Assembly: GCA_020632885.1 (NCBI GenBank)
Contig: JACKEQ010000137.1
Location: 1 to 22,108 of the forward strand
Source of the DNA: Alphaproteobacteria bacterium
GTDB taxonomy: Bacteria; Myxococcota_A; UBA796; GCA-2862545
Length of the DNA stretch: 22,108 nt
Reading direction: 5' to 3'
In this document: positions 10,909-18,574 of the stretch, one piece after another
Layout of the letters: every line of letters starts with the position of its first letter
Position numbering within the stretch: the stretch's first letter is position 1
Position numbers and translations under genes: made by a program
The notes under the pieces: generated by a model
What the model saw: only the letters and a program-made list of their open reading frames with translations
Databases searched by the model: none
Told to the model about the DNA's origin: nothing

Positions 10909-10937
10909 TTTTAAGTGGAGTGATGAATACTTATTAT
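10909..10937 (+). promoter_or_regulatory. Candidate sigma-70-type promoter of the cbb3 oxidase operon
   Basis: TATTAT (10932-10937) matches the -10 consensus at five of six bases and lies 17 bases after TTTTAA (10909-10914). This AT-rich patch stands out in very GC-rich DNA. The start point would be near 10944, just ahead of the GGAGG ribosome site at 10947. No clear FNR/ANR palindrome (TTGAT-N4-ATCAA) was found in the 170-base gap 10787-10956. A short repeat TGGTG-N7-CACCA lies at 10828-10844. Confidence 0.4.
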
Positions 10938-10956
10938 GGGCTCACTGGAGGAGCTC

Positions 10957-11121
10957 ATGCTGTACGCCTACCTGATCGTCACCGCGATGGCTGTGTTCGC
11001 GTCCGTCGCTGCCGTCGCGTTCGCATGGTCGGTCGTCGCGGGACAGTTCCGCGATCTCGACGCCGCCGCGACGTCGATCTTCTGGGACGAGGACGCCACG
11101 GCCGAGGTGCCGCGTGGCTGA
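10957..11121 (+). CDS. ccoS: cbb3-type cytochrome oxidase assembly protein CcoS
   Basis: A 54-aa single-pass membrane protein (hydrophobic residues about 3-29) followed by a short acidic tail. The sequence AWSVVAGQFRDLD then IFWDED is the CcoS/FixS signature. CcoS is needed to put cofactors into cbb3 oxidase and is normally linked to ccoI. ATG 10957 is chosen over ATG 10936 because GGAGG lies five bases upstream, and because 10936 falls within the candidate -10 box. It overlaps ccoN by eight bases. It is unusual that ccoS opens the operon; it more often follows ccoI. Confidence 0.85.
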   Translation: MLYAYLIVTAMAVFASVAAVAFAWSVVAGQFRDLDAAATSIFWDEDATAEVPRG

Positions 11122-12547
11122 GCTCGAACACGCGCAGCTCCTCGCGAAGCTCGATGGGAGCTGCCGTCGACCGGTCCTGTTGTTCCTCATCAGCGCAGTC
11201 GTCTGGCTGCTCGTCGGGTCGACGCTCGCGCTGATCGCGTCAATCAAGCTTCACGCTCCCGAGTTCCTGGCGAACGACGCATGGCTGACCTTCGGCCGCA
11301 TGCGGACAGCCCACCTCAACTCGGTCGCCTACGGGTGGGCTGCGATGGCCGCCGTCGGCGTGCTTCTCTGGCTCGTCCCCAGACTGACCCGAGCCCCACT
11401 CCGCGGCACGAGACTCCTCGAGGGCGCCGCCTGGGCGTGGAACGGCCTGGTCGCCGCCGGCGTGGTGGCCATCCTGACCGGCTACTCCACCTCGGTAGAG
11501 TGGTTGGAGTTCCCGCTCCCCATCGCGATGGGGCTGACCGTCTGCTTCGCGGTCGTGGCAGGTGCAGGTCTCGACGCGCTCCACCGCCGCCAGGTCGACC
11601 ATATCTACGTATCGCTCTGGTACCTCACCGCGGTGATGGTCTGGTTCCCGGTGCTCTACCTCACCGCGAACATCGGCATCCACGGGGGCCTGCTCTCCGG
11701 GGTCGCCCAGGCCATGACCAACTGGTGGTTCGCCCACAACGTGCTCGGCCTGTTCGTGACACCCATCGCCCTGGCCACCCTCTACTACGTCCTACCGAAG
11801 GTGATCGGCCGTCCAATCCACAGCTACTACCTGTCTCTGGTCGGCTTCTGGGCGCTGGCGCTGTTCTACAACTGGGCCGGACTCCATCACCTCGTCGGCG
11901 GCCCGGTCCCCATGTGGGCGGTGACGGTCGGCATCGTCGCCTCCATGATGATGCTCATCCCCGTCACCACGGTGGCGTTCAACCAGCACATGACGATGCG
12001 CGGCCACTTCCACCTGCTCCGCAGCAGCCCGTCTCTGCGGTTCGTGGTCTTCGCCGGCATGAGCTACGCGGTGGTCAGTGCCCAGGGATCATTCGAAGCC
12101 CTGCGGGGCATGTCCGAGGTCGTCCACTTCACCCAGTACACCGTCGGCCACGCGCACCTGGGCATGTACGGCTTCTTCAGCATGATGATGTTCGGGGGCT
12201 ACTACTTCATCCTGCCCCGGCTGACCGGGCGGGAGTGGCCGTCAGCGACCCTCATCCGGGTGCACTTCTGGTGTTCCGCGTTCGGCATCGCCGTCTACTT
12301 CCTCGCGCTGACCGCCGGCGGGGTGCAGCAAGGGCTTCTCCTCCTCGATCCGGGGGTGCCTTTCCTCGATGTCGTGCAGGCCACGCTCCCGTGGCTCCAG
12401 GCGCGTAGCTGGGCGGGCCTCGCGCTCACCGTCGCCCACATCGCGTTCGCGATCAGCGTGGCCCAGATGGTGTTGGGGCTCGCCCCCGCACGCGGCACGC
12501 CCACCTTGCTGGCCCAACGCGTCACCAGCCAGGGAGGTGCAGCATGA
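11114..12547 (+). CDS. ccoN: cbb3-type cytochrome c oxidase subunit I (CcoN)
   Basis: Catalytic subunit of the high-affinity terminal oxidase that reduces O2 to water and pumps protons across the inner membrane. The 477-aa protein has about 12 membrane helices. The ligand histidines are all in place: H67 (heme b, RTAHLNS), H208 (CuB, WWFAHN), H258-H259 (CuB, AGLHHLVGG), H346 (heme b3) and H348 (heme b) in GHAHLGM. Y252 is at the position of the tyrosine cross-linked to a CuB histidine in characterised cbb3 oxidases. The start is GTG 11114, overlapping ccoS; the stop overlaps ccoO (ATGA). The enzyme is normally made under low oxygen. Confidence 0.97.
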   Translation: MAELEHAQLLAKLDGSCRRPVLLFLISAVVWLLVGSTLALIASIKLHAPEFLANDAWLTFGRMRTAHLNSVAYGWAAMAAVGVLLWLVPRLTRAPLRGTRLLEGAAWAWNGLVAAGVVAILTGYSTSVEWLEFPLPIAMGLTVCFAVVAGAGLDALHRRQVDHIYVSLWYLTAVMVWFPVLYLTANIGIHGGLLSGVAQAMTNWWFAHNVLGLFVTPIALATLYYVLPKVIGRPIHSYYLSLVGFWALALFYNWAGLHHLVGGPVPMWAVTVGIVASMMMLIPVTTVAFNQHMTMRGHFHLLRSSPSLRFVVFAGMSYAVVSAQGSFEALRGMSEVVHFTQYTVGHAHLGMYGFFSMMMFGGYYFILPRLTGREWPSATLIRVHFWCSAFGIAVYFLALTAGGVQQGLLLLDPGVPFLDVVQATLPWLQARSWAGLALTVAHIAFAISVAQMVLGLAPARGTPTLLAQRVTSQGGAA

Positions 12548-13143
12548 TCGAACCTCGCACCCTGCTTCTCGGGGCGTTGGCCACGGTGTGTTTCTCGCTG
12601 ACCGGCTACGTCCTGGTGCCCGCGCTCGGCGTCGAGACCACCCCGATCACCCTCGAGAACGGCCGGGCCTATCCGCCGGTCCTGTCGGAACAAGCAGCCC
12701 AGGGACGAGAGGTGTACCGCGACCTGGGCTGCGTCTACTGCCACAGCCAGCAGGTCCGACCCGAGACCTTCGGAGCCGACCTGGACCGAGGCTGGGGGCG
12801 GCGTGGGAGTCTCCCGGTCGACTACGTCGGGCAGCAGCCCCCGCTCCTCGGGACCATGCGGACCGGGCCCGACCTCGCCGACATCGGGACGCGCCAGCCG
12901 AGTGAGACCTGGCACCTGCTGCACCTGTACGACCCGCAGCTGACCTCCCCAGGCTCGAACATGCCGCCGTTCCGGTTCCTTTTCGACGAGGTCGAGGGAC
13001 ACGACGAGCGCGCGCTCACGCTCCCGGAGGGCACGGTCGCAAACGGTGTCTCGGTGGTGCCGACCGCGCGGGCGAGTGCCCTGGTCGCCTACCTGCAAGC
13101 CCTTCAGCAGCCCCCCGACGTGACTGGAAGTTCCGATGAGTGA
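12544..13143 (+). CDS. ccoO: cbb3-type cytochrome c oxidase subunit II (CcoO)
   Basis: A membrane-anchored monoheme cytochrome c that passes electrons to CcoN. It has 199 aa, an N-terminal membrane anchor (about 7-29), heme motif C63-x2-C66-H67 in the diagnostic stretch CVYCHSQQVRP, and axial methionine M140 in SNMPPFRFLF. YVGQQPPLLGTMRTGPDL is typical of CcoO. It is at the short end for the family. GGAGG lies six bases before the ATG. It overlaps ccoN by four and the next cytochrome by eight bases. Confidence 0.97.
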   Translation: MIEPRTLLLGALATVCFSLTGYVLVPALGVETTPITLENGRAYPPVLSEQAAQGREVYRDLGCVYCHSQQVRPETFGADLDRGWGRRGSLPVDYVGQQPPLLGTMRTGPDLADIGTRQPSETWHLLHLYDPQLTSPGSNMPPFRFLFDEVEGHDERALTLPEGTVANGVSVVPTARASALVAYLQALQQPPDVTGSSDE

Positions 13144-13759
13144 CCTCGACGAACCCGACATCGCAGCGCTCCACAAGGCCGTGCTCCGGGAGCAGAAGGA
13201 GCCGATCGAGGGCCGGGAGCCCGTTCCCATCTGGATGGGTGCGGTCTTCGTTGTGCTGATCGCCTGGGGCGGTTGGTACCTCGGTCGCTACGACGCCCGT
13301 TTCGACACGCAGCGAGCCGACATGCAACCTCTGGTCACCGAGGTGAAGTCATCGCCCCCATCCGAGCCCAACACGGCGCGTGGCGATGCCGCCATGGTCG
13401 AGCGAGGGGCGGAGCTGTTCGGTGGACGCTGCGCCGCGTGCCACCAGGCCACCGGAAAGGGCCTCCCCGGTGTCGCCCCTCCACTCGATGGTTCGGAGTG
13501 GGTCACCGGTGATCCTGAGCGAACGACCCGTGTCGTGTTGCACGGCCTCACAGGTCCCATCGAAGTCGCGGGCCAGCCCTGGAACGGTGCCATGCCGGCC
13601 TGGGGCGCGACGATGACGGACGCCGAGGTCGCGGCCGTGCTCAGCTACATACGAACGGCCTGGTCGAATGACGCCGGGACGGTGTCTCTGGAGGACGTCA
13701 AGCAAGTTCGGGACGCCCACGCAGACCGGAGCGCTCCATGGACCGCCGACGAGCTCTAG
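13136..13759 (+). CDS. Monoheme CcoP-like cytochrome c, third subunit of the cbb3 oxidase
   Basis: A 207-aa protein in the ccoP position. Residues 1-31 are cytoplasmic and charged, a single membrane helix spans about 32-50 (PIWMGAVFVV onward), and one periplasmic cytochrome c domain covers about 84-175. There is one heme motif only, C99-x2-C102-H103 in CAACH, with axial methionine M153 in GAMPAWG. Canonical CcoP has two heme domains and about 300 residues, so this is a reduced form. No ccoQ gene is present in the operon. It may pass electrons from soluble cytochromes to CcoO with one heme fewer. The C-terminal 25 residues are charged and hydrophilic. Identity as the third subunit rests mainly on operon position and topology. 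Confidence 0.85.
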   Translation: MSDLDEPDIAALHKAVLREQKEPIEGREPVPIWMGAVFVVLIAWGGWYLGRYDARFDTQRADMQPLVTEVKSSPPSEPNTARGDAAMVERGAELFGGRCAACHQATGKGLPGVAPPLDGSEWVTGDPERTTRVVLHGLTGPIEVAGQPWNGAMPAWGATMTDAEVAAVLSYIRTAWSNDAGTVSLEDVKQVRDAHADRSAPWTADEL

Positions 13760-15561
13760 CCTGCGCCTGCCTCCCCGAGCCGGATCTCGCAGACTGGCTC
13801 CGCCTGGGTCTTGGCATCGTGATCTCCGGCCAGCTCATGCTGCTGAGCCTCGCGCTCAACCTGTCCACCATCCAGCCTGCGATCCGCGGCCGAATCGAGC
13901 TGGCAGTCCTCGGCCTCACGGTGCTCGGGGTCGTCCTGCTTGGCCCGGAGCTGGTGTTGGGCCTCCAGCAGGCCTGGCGCCGTCGCGAAGCGTCACTCGA
14001 GGCGATGTTCGGCCTCGCCTTCCTGGGCGGACTGGGAGCGTCCGCACTCGGTCTGGTGACGGGTGGCCCCGTGTTCTTCGAAGTGATCACGGTCGTGTTG
14101 TGCGTACACGCCTTGGGCCAGCGCCTCAAGGCCCGCTTCTGGGCGACAGCGATGGACCGCGTCGAGGCGTCCGGGTTGCTACCTCGCGAAGCGAATCGCT
14201 TGGACGGCGACGCGCTACGTCGCATCCAGGTCGATGCCCTTCGAACCGGAGACCGCGTCGTGGTGTACGACGGCGAGCGCGCCCCGGCCAGCGGGCGGGT
14301 CGTCGAGGGCTCTGCGTGGCTCCAGACGGACGACGTCGATGGCGCGCGCGTTCCGCGCTGGATCGGCCCTGGAGATGACGTCCCGGGTGGGGCCGCGGTA
14401 CGTGGGGGCACCCTCCGCATGCAAGTCGACGATCTCGGCACGGACGAGCTCGGACACACGCGCGAGGCCCTGGTGCGTGCCTACGCCAGCGACCCGGCCT
14501 CTGGATTGGCCACCCAGCTCGCGCGCTTGTTCGTTCCCGTCGTCGTGAGCGCGGCCGCGGTCGCCGGTCTGGCCTGGTCGGCTTGGTCGGGGCCTCGGGA
14601 CGGCTTCATGGTGGCGACTGCCGTCCTGTTGGTCGCATGTCCCTGTGGGTTCGGCCTCGCGACCCCCGTGGCGACCTGGGCGGCCGCGAGTCGGCTCGCC
14701 TCGTATGGGGTCCACGTTCGCCGACCCGCAGCGCTGGAAGCACTCGCCGGCGTCCAGCTCGTGGTCCTCGACAAGACCGGCACTCTGACCGAGCTGGTGC
14801 CGCGATTGCGAACCACGGAAGGGGCCGTGACGCGATGGGTCGGTGCCGTCCAACAGTGGTTCGATCACCCCATCGCCCGACTCCTGTGGCGAGGTGGGGC
14901 CGACTCCCCGACTGTCCGGAACCCTGCGCCGCTCCCCGCTGGGGGCGTCGCTGCCGAGGTGTTCGACCAGGGGGCGTGGCGGACCCTGCAGATCGTCCCC
15001 ATCGAGATGCGGAGAGACCTGGGTGTGTGGGTTGATGGTGAGCTGACCGAGGTAGTCGGTGTCGACGAACAACTGACGTCAGGAGTCTCTGACGTCGTGC
15101 GAGCGCTCGCGGAACTGGGAGTGCAAGCGCGGATCCTCACTGGCGATCGCGTGGACCCCAGGCTGGGCGTTCCCTTCGAGGGCGGCGCGTCCCCCTCCGA
15201 GAAAGCACGACGGGTGCGCGAGCTCCGCCAAGCAGGCCTGGTCGCATTCGTCGGCGATCGACCCAACGACCTGGCTGCGATGGCGGAAGCTGACGTGGCC
15301 ATCGCGGTCCCGGGAGCCAGTCCACTCATCGTGGAGAATGCCGACCTTCGCGTGGATGCCCTGGCGCGACTCCCCGGCGCTGTGCGGAGCGCGCGGTCCT
15401 TGAGAGCCCGACTACGGAGGCTCCTTCTCCTGTCGCTGGGTGGCAACGCGGCGGGAATCTCGGCTGCGGTCTTCGGGCTCCTCCATCCCGTCGCGGCGGC
15501 TCTCATCATGGCGTTGTCCAGCCTCGCAGTGACCCTGCTGGCCGTGCCCCGAGAGCCGTGA
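13738..15561 (+). CDS. Divergent CcoI/FixI-like P-type (copper) ATPase
   Basis: A 607-aa P1B-type ATPase-like membrane protein in the ccoI position, where such pumps supply copper for CuB of the cbb3 oxidase. Visible motifs are the transmembrane metal site C301-P-C303, phosphorylation site D345-KTGT, the N-domain HP motif (DHP, 376-378), TGD (468-470), and a hinge reading GDRPND (506-511) instead of the usual GDGxND. The actuator loop that normally reads TGE is DGA (201-203) here, so the glutamate needed for dephosphorylation is missing. There is no N-terminal HMA metal-binding domain, only an early CxC (C9, C11). It is shorter than typical CcoI (700-800 aa). GGAG six bases before ATG 13738 supports the start, which overlaps the preceding gene by 22 bases. 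Transport competence is uncertain. Confidence 0.85.
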   Translation: MDRRRALACACLPEPDLADWLRLGLGIVISGQLMLLSLALNLSTIQPAIRGRIELAVLGLTVLGVVLLGPELVLGLQQAWRRREASLEAMFGLAFLGGLGASALGLVTGGPVFFEVITVVLCVHALGQRLKARFWATAMDRVEASGLLPREANRLDGDALRRIQVDALRTGDRVVVYDGERAPASGRVVEGSAWLQTDDVDGARVPRWIGPGDDVPGGAAVRGGTLRMQVDDLGTDELGHTREALVRAYASDPASGLATQLARLFVPVVVSAAAVAGLAWSAWSGPRDGFMVATAVLLVACPCGFGLATPVATWAAASRLASYGVHVRRPAALEALAGVQLVVLDKTGTLTELVPRLRTTEGAVTRWVGAVQQWFDHPIARLLWRGGADSPTVRNPAPLPAGGVAAEVFDQGAWRTLQIVPIEMRRDLGVWVDGELTEVVGVDEQLTSGVSDVVRALAELGVQARILTGDRVDPRLGVPFEGGASPSEKARRVRELRQAGLVAFVGDRPNDLAAMAEADVAIAVPGASPLIVENADLRVDALARLPGAVRSARSLRARLRRLLLLSLGGNAAGISAAVFGLLHPVAAALIMALSSLAVTLLAVPREP

Positions 15562-16064
15562 TGACCAGACTCCACCAGCTGGGCCTCGTCCTTCTCGTGG
15601 TCGGCCAGGGGATCGCGACTGGTGAGTTGGGGATCGGCGTGGGCGTCGCGGTGGCGTGTTTGCTGGCCTGGACTCAACCCCTGCTTCGCCATGGGGTCGG
15701 GTCGTTCGCCATGGGGGGCATGGGGATGGCGGTCGGAGGCTGGGCGGACGCCTTGCTGGGTCTGGGAGCGAGCTGCCACGAGGCCGGGTTCTGGTCCCTG
15801 TCGACTCTGGGCATGGTGGTGGGCTGCACCCTGGCGTGCATTGCGGTCTGTCGGCTCGGCGGCGCTTCGGGACTCGACCCTCTCTTCCACGCCACCACGC
15901 TCCTCGGCATGTTCGCGGGTGAACAGGTAATGGTCGCAGCCGCACTGCTGTTGGGACAGACCGCGGGCCACTGGACGCTGACGCTCGGCATGGCGGCGGG
16001 ATCCGCCGTGGGTGCACTGACGGCGGGCCTTGTGCGGCAGGCCTACTCGTCGCCGTCCCCGTGA
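15561..16064 (+). CDS. Unknown integral membrane protein of the cbb3 operon
   Basis: I do not recognise this family. It is a small (167 aa from ATG 15561; GTG 15558 is possible), very hydrophobic protein with about four or five membrane helices (roughly 7-40, 48-72, 78-100, 108-135, 140-160). It is rich in Met, Gly, His and Cys: FAMGGMGMAVGG (about 50-61), a CHE in ASCHEAGF, further cysteines in GCTLACIAVC and an HATTLLGMF segment. Such residues could bind copper or heme, but that is a guess. It starts at the stop codon of the P-type ATPase and is followed by rnk 26 bases later, so a role in oxidase or copper assembly is suggested by context only. It is too short for a TauE/SafE or CcoH-type match I can defend. 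Confidence 0.7.
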   Translation: MTRLHQLGLVLLVVGQGIATGELGIGVGVAVACLLAWTQPLLRHGVGSFAMGGMGMAVGGWADALLGLGASCHEAGFWSLSTLGMVVGCTLACIAVCRLGGASGLDPLFHATTLLGMFAGEQVMVAAALLLGQTAGHWTLTLGMAAGSAVGALTAGLVRQAYSSPSP

Positions 16065-16090
16065 CTAGCTTGGAGGCAAACGGAGTTCCC

Positions 16091-16504
16091 ATGAACGCGA
16101 CCCTGCCCGAGATCATCGTGACCGAGTCCGACCATGAGCGACTGACGGCAATTCTGCGTGGTCTCCCCGCGCAACACGCCGTGGCCGTGCTCCTGCGCCG
16201 GGAGTTGGACCGGGCGGAGATCGTCGAGAGCATGGAGGTCCCCGGCGATGTCGTGACGATGAACTCCCAAGTGGTGCTCGAGGATCCCGAGACGGGACAG
16301 CGGCATCACGTCACGCTCGTCTACCCGAGTGCCGCGAACTTCGACGTCGGACGCCTGTCGATCCTCGCGCCGGTAGGGGCTGCGTTGCTGGGCTTGCGGC
16401 CGGGGCAGACGATCGACTGGCCGCTGCCGAGCGGGCGTGTCCGAACCATTCGTGTCGTCTCGGTCGACTGGCAGCCTGAAGCCGCTGGTGAGCTCGACCT
16501 CTGA
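16091..16504 (+). CDS. rnk: Rnk/GreA-C-terminal-domain protein (regulator of nucleoside diphosphate kinase type)
   Basis: A 137-aa cytoplasmic protein with the Rnk layout: a short N-terminal coiled region (IIVTESDHERLTAILRGL, about 8-25) and a C-terminal GreA/GreB-type FKBP-like domain (about 50-130). The signature SILAPVGAALLGLRPGQTI and the following DWPLP are clear. Rnk-type proteins bind RNA polymerase and are structurally related to Gre factors, with a shorter coiled coil that cannot support transcript cleavage. ATG 16091 has GGAG five bases upstream; an in-frame GTG at 16061 is less likely. It follows the membrane protein by 26 bases and converges on nsrR with a 42-base gap in which no clear terminator is visible. 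Its specific role with the oxidase genes is unknown. Confidence 0.9.
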   Translation: MNATLPEIIVTESDHERLTAILRGLPAQHAVAVLLRRELDRAEIVESMEVPGDVVTMNSQVVLEDPETGQRHHVTLVYPSAANFDVGRLSILAPVGAALLGLRPGQTIDWPLPSGRVRTIRVVSVDWQPEAAGELDL

Positions 16505-16546
16505 CGGTGGGGTCGAAGCGATCTGAAGTCGAGTGGCGGTAGGGCG

Positions 16547-16975
16547 TCAACCAGCAAGCGGTTCGACGGCCGGGCTGCCAGCTACGATATCGGCGATGGT
16601 GGTTCGGTCCAGTTCGGCGAGCATGGCCGACTTCGCGCGCACCAAGGTCCTGGTGAGGGCACACCCTCCATCCAGCCGGCACAGGCTGTGGCCAGGCCGG
16701 AAGCACTCGACGAAGTCGAGGTTCGGTTCCAGGGCTCGCACCACCTCGCCCACCCGGATGTCGCTGGGGAGTCGAGCCAGCTGAACGCCTCCGCCTCGTC
16801 CTCGAAAGGTCTCGACAAAGCCGGCGCTCTGCAAACTCTGCACCACCTTCTGGACATGGGCGTGGGACAGCCCGTAGCGCTCGGCGAGGTCGGTGCTAGA
16901 CAACCTCCTTGGCGTGACCGCCGCGAGCAGGATCAGCGCGCGGAGGCCGATGTCGGTGTGATCGGTGAGCTGCAT
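16547..16975 (-). CDS. nsrR: Rrf2-family NO-responsive repressor, NsrR type
   Basis: A 142-aa winged-helix regulator of the Rrf2 family. The N terminus MQLTDHTDIGLRALI, HTH (about 25-50, LSHAHVQKVVQSL) and wing FRGRGGGVQLAR are typical. Three cysteines, C91, C99 and C105 (C-x7-C-x5-C), match the Fe-S cluster cysteines of NsrR, and D8 is at the position of the fourth ligand known in Streptomyces NsrR. IRVGEVVRALEP is also NsrR-like. NsrR represses NO-detoxification genes until NO destroys its cluster. It is divergent from the truncated haemoglobin/nnrS operon, with inverted repeats in the shared 61-base gap, as expected for its target. IscR is less likely given the cysteine spacing and neighbours. 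Confidence 0.92.
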   Translation of the reverse strand: MQLTDHTDIGLRALILLAAVTPRRLSSTDLAERYGLSHAHVQKVVQSLQSAGFVETFRGRGGGVQLARLPSDIRVGEVVRALEPNLDFVECFRPGHSLCRLDGGCALTRTLVRAKSAMLAELDRTTIADIVAGSPAVEPLAG

Positions 16976-16994
16976 GGAAGAACGGTCCGCCGGA

Positions 16995-17016
16995 AGATAT
17001 GTGGAGTATCTGATAC
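16995..17016. promoter_or_regulatory. Overlapping inverted repeats, candidate NsrR operator
   Basis: AGATA (16995-16999) and TATCT (17007-17011) form a dyad with seven bases between. It overlaps GTATC-T-GATAC (17006-17016), a perfect palindrome. Both lie in the AT-rich 61-base gap between nsrR and the haemoglobin gene, about 20 bases from either start. The spacing and the AAGAT-like edge resemble Rrf2-family sites but do not match the enterobacterial NsrR consensus closely. Repression of both directions is inferred. AGTATA (17018-17023), read on the minus strand as TATACT, is a possible -10 for nsrR. Confidence 0.5.
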
Positions 17017-17036
17017 CAGTATACAGCGGAGCTGGA

Positions 17037-17429
17037 ATGAAGACCCCGTTGCTGACGGCATTCGACGAAGAGAACCTGCGAACCCTCGTGTATCGCTTCT
17101 ATGAGCGCGTTCGCGAAGACGCACTCCTCGGACCCGTGTTCGAGCGCGCCATCGGGTCGGAGGATGCGAGCTGGGAGCCTCACCTTCAGACCATGACCGA
17201 CTTCTGGCACACGGTGATGCTCCACAAGGTCGCCTACAAGGGCAATCCCGTGGTTCGACACATGGCGGTCGACGGCATCGAGCCCCAGCACTTCGCGCGA
17301 TGGATGGAGTTGTTCGAGGAGGTCGCGGTCGAGCTGTACGAGGAACCCGCGTCGACATACATCGTCGGCAGGGCTCAGAACATGCGCCGACACCTCACGC
17401 GCAACCTGTTCGGGGAGTCGGCCGCGTGA
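17037..17429 (+). CDS. Group III truncated haemoglobin
   Basis: A 130-aa heme protein of the trHb group III (Ctb-like) family, which binds O2 and NO and is implicated in protection against nitrosative stress. Recognisable features are the B-helix FYERV with B10 tyrosine (Y22), LGPVFE, the FWHTVMLHKVAYKGNP stretch (56-71) diagnostic of the group, proximal histidine near H75, and HFARWMELF (85-93). ATG 17037 is preferred over longer in-frame starts because GGAG is five bases upstream and the longer version would cover the operator region. The stop overlaps the nnrS GTG. It is likely controlled by the divergent NsrR. Confidence 0.93.
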   Translation: MKTPLLTAFDEENLRTLVYRFYERVREDALLGPVFERAIGSEDASWEPHLQTMTDFWHTVMLHKVAYKGNPVVRHMAVDGIEPQHFARWMELFEEVAVELYEEPASTYIVGRAQNMRRHLTRNLFGESAA

Positions 17430-18574
17430 GCGCGCTCGAGCAGCTGGGTGCGAAGGGATTCCGGCCGTTCTTCCTCTTGGCTGGGATCTTCGCCGTGGTC
17501 GTCGTCCCGGCATGGGTGTGGTCGTTGACCGGTGGTCCCGCACCCCGTGGAGTCCTCGGTGGGATGTCGTGGCACGCCCACGAGATGATCTTCGGATTCA
17601 CCGTCGCGGTGATCTCCGGCTTTCTCCTGACGGCGGTGGAGAACTGGACGGGGCAGCCGACCCTGCGCGGCTCTGCACTCCTCGGGGTCGCGGGCGTCTG
17701 GGCAGCAGCCCGGATTGCGCTGTGGTGGCCAGGCTGGGTCGGCCCAGCACTGGATCTGATGGGGCTCCCCTTGGTAGCACTGGGAATCGGTCGACCGCTA
17801 TGGCAGACCCGGAACCTCCGCAACCTGCCGTTCGTCGCCCTGCTGGGTGGGCTGTGGCTCACCAATCTCACGGTTTACCTCGAGGCCGCCGGTGTTGTGC
17901 CCGGGAGCACAGCGGTCGCCCATCGCGTAGCTGTCCACCTGATTGCCGTGATCATCCTGGTCGTGGCCGGCCGGGTCGTGCCGATGTTCACGCGCAACGC
18001 GACCGGCGACGAGCGTGTGCACCGACTGGCGACCGTGGACCGTGTCGCGATCGGAGCGACCGTGGTGCTGGCCGCGCTCCAGCCATGGCCTACCGCGTCA
18101 GTCACTGGCGTTGTCGCCGGCGTCGCCGGCGCGGCGACTCTCGCTCGGATGTGGGGTTGGTGGAGCCCTGGAGTCTGGTCGCGGCCATTGCTGTGGGTGC
18201 TGCACCTCGGACATGCGTCCGTCGGTGTCGGCCTGTCGATGTCGGCTCTCGTCGCGATCGGCGTCCCTGTGGGCTCTTCGGCGCTCCACCTGATCACCGT
18301 GGGCGGAATCGGGCTCCTGACCATCGGGATGATGGCGCGTGTCAGCCTGGGACACACCGGCCGGCCCATCTTCGTAGGCACTCGCGTGGCAGTCGCTTTC
18401 TCGGCCGTGGCACTCGCAGCGGTCGTCCGCGCGTTCGGACCGTTGCTCGAGCCGTCGCGCACGAGCACCTGGTGGTGGGGAGCAGCCGCCCTGTGGGCAT
18501 TCGGATTCGCACTCTTCGTATGGATGTACGCCCGGATCCTGATCACACCGCGCGCGGATGGAAGGCCCGGATGA
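17426..18574 (+). CDS. nnrS: NnrS family heme-copper membrane protein
   Basis: A 382-aa polytopic membrane protein (about 12 helices) of the NnrS family, induced by NO in many bacteria and shown to ease nitrosative stress. Family marks are GFRPFFLLAG (11-20), WHAHEMIFGF (49-58) with histidines likely to bind metal or heme, GFLLTAVENWTG (65-76), VVPMFTRNATG in the middle, and the HLITVGGIGLLTIGMM and ARVSLGHTGRP segments near the C terminus. GTG 17426 overlaps the haemoglobin stop, and the TGA overlaps the next ATG. It belongs to the NsrR-linked operon. Confidence 0.95.
   Translation: MSALEQLGAKGFRPFFLLAGIFAVVVVPAWVWSLTGGPAPRGVLGGMSWHAHEMIFGFTVAVISGFLLTAVENWTGQPTLRGSALLGVAGVWAAARIALWWPGWVGPALDLMGLPLVALGIGRPLWQTRNLRNLPFVALLGGLWLTNLTVYLEAAGVVPGSTAVAHRVAVHLIAVIILVVAGRVVPMFTRNATGDERVHRLATVDRVAIGATVVLAALQPWPTASVTGVVAGVAGAATLARMWGWWSPGVWSRPLLWVLHLGHASVGVGLSMSALVAIGVPVGSSALHLITVGGIGLLTIGMMARVSLGHTGRPIFVGTRVAVAFSAVALAAVVRAFGPLLEPSRTSTWWWGAAALWAFGFALFVWMYARILITPRADGRPG

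Noticed and set aside
10825..10918. Three AAGTGG/AAGTGA words before the cbb3 operon as an activator array
   Set aside because: Unequal spacing (36 and 52 bases) and short words; expected by chance.
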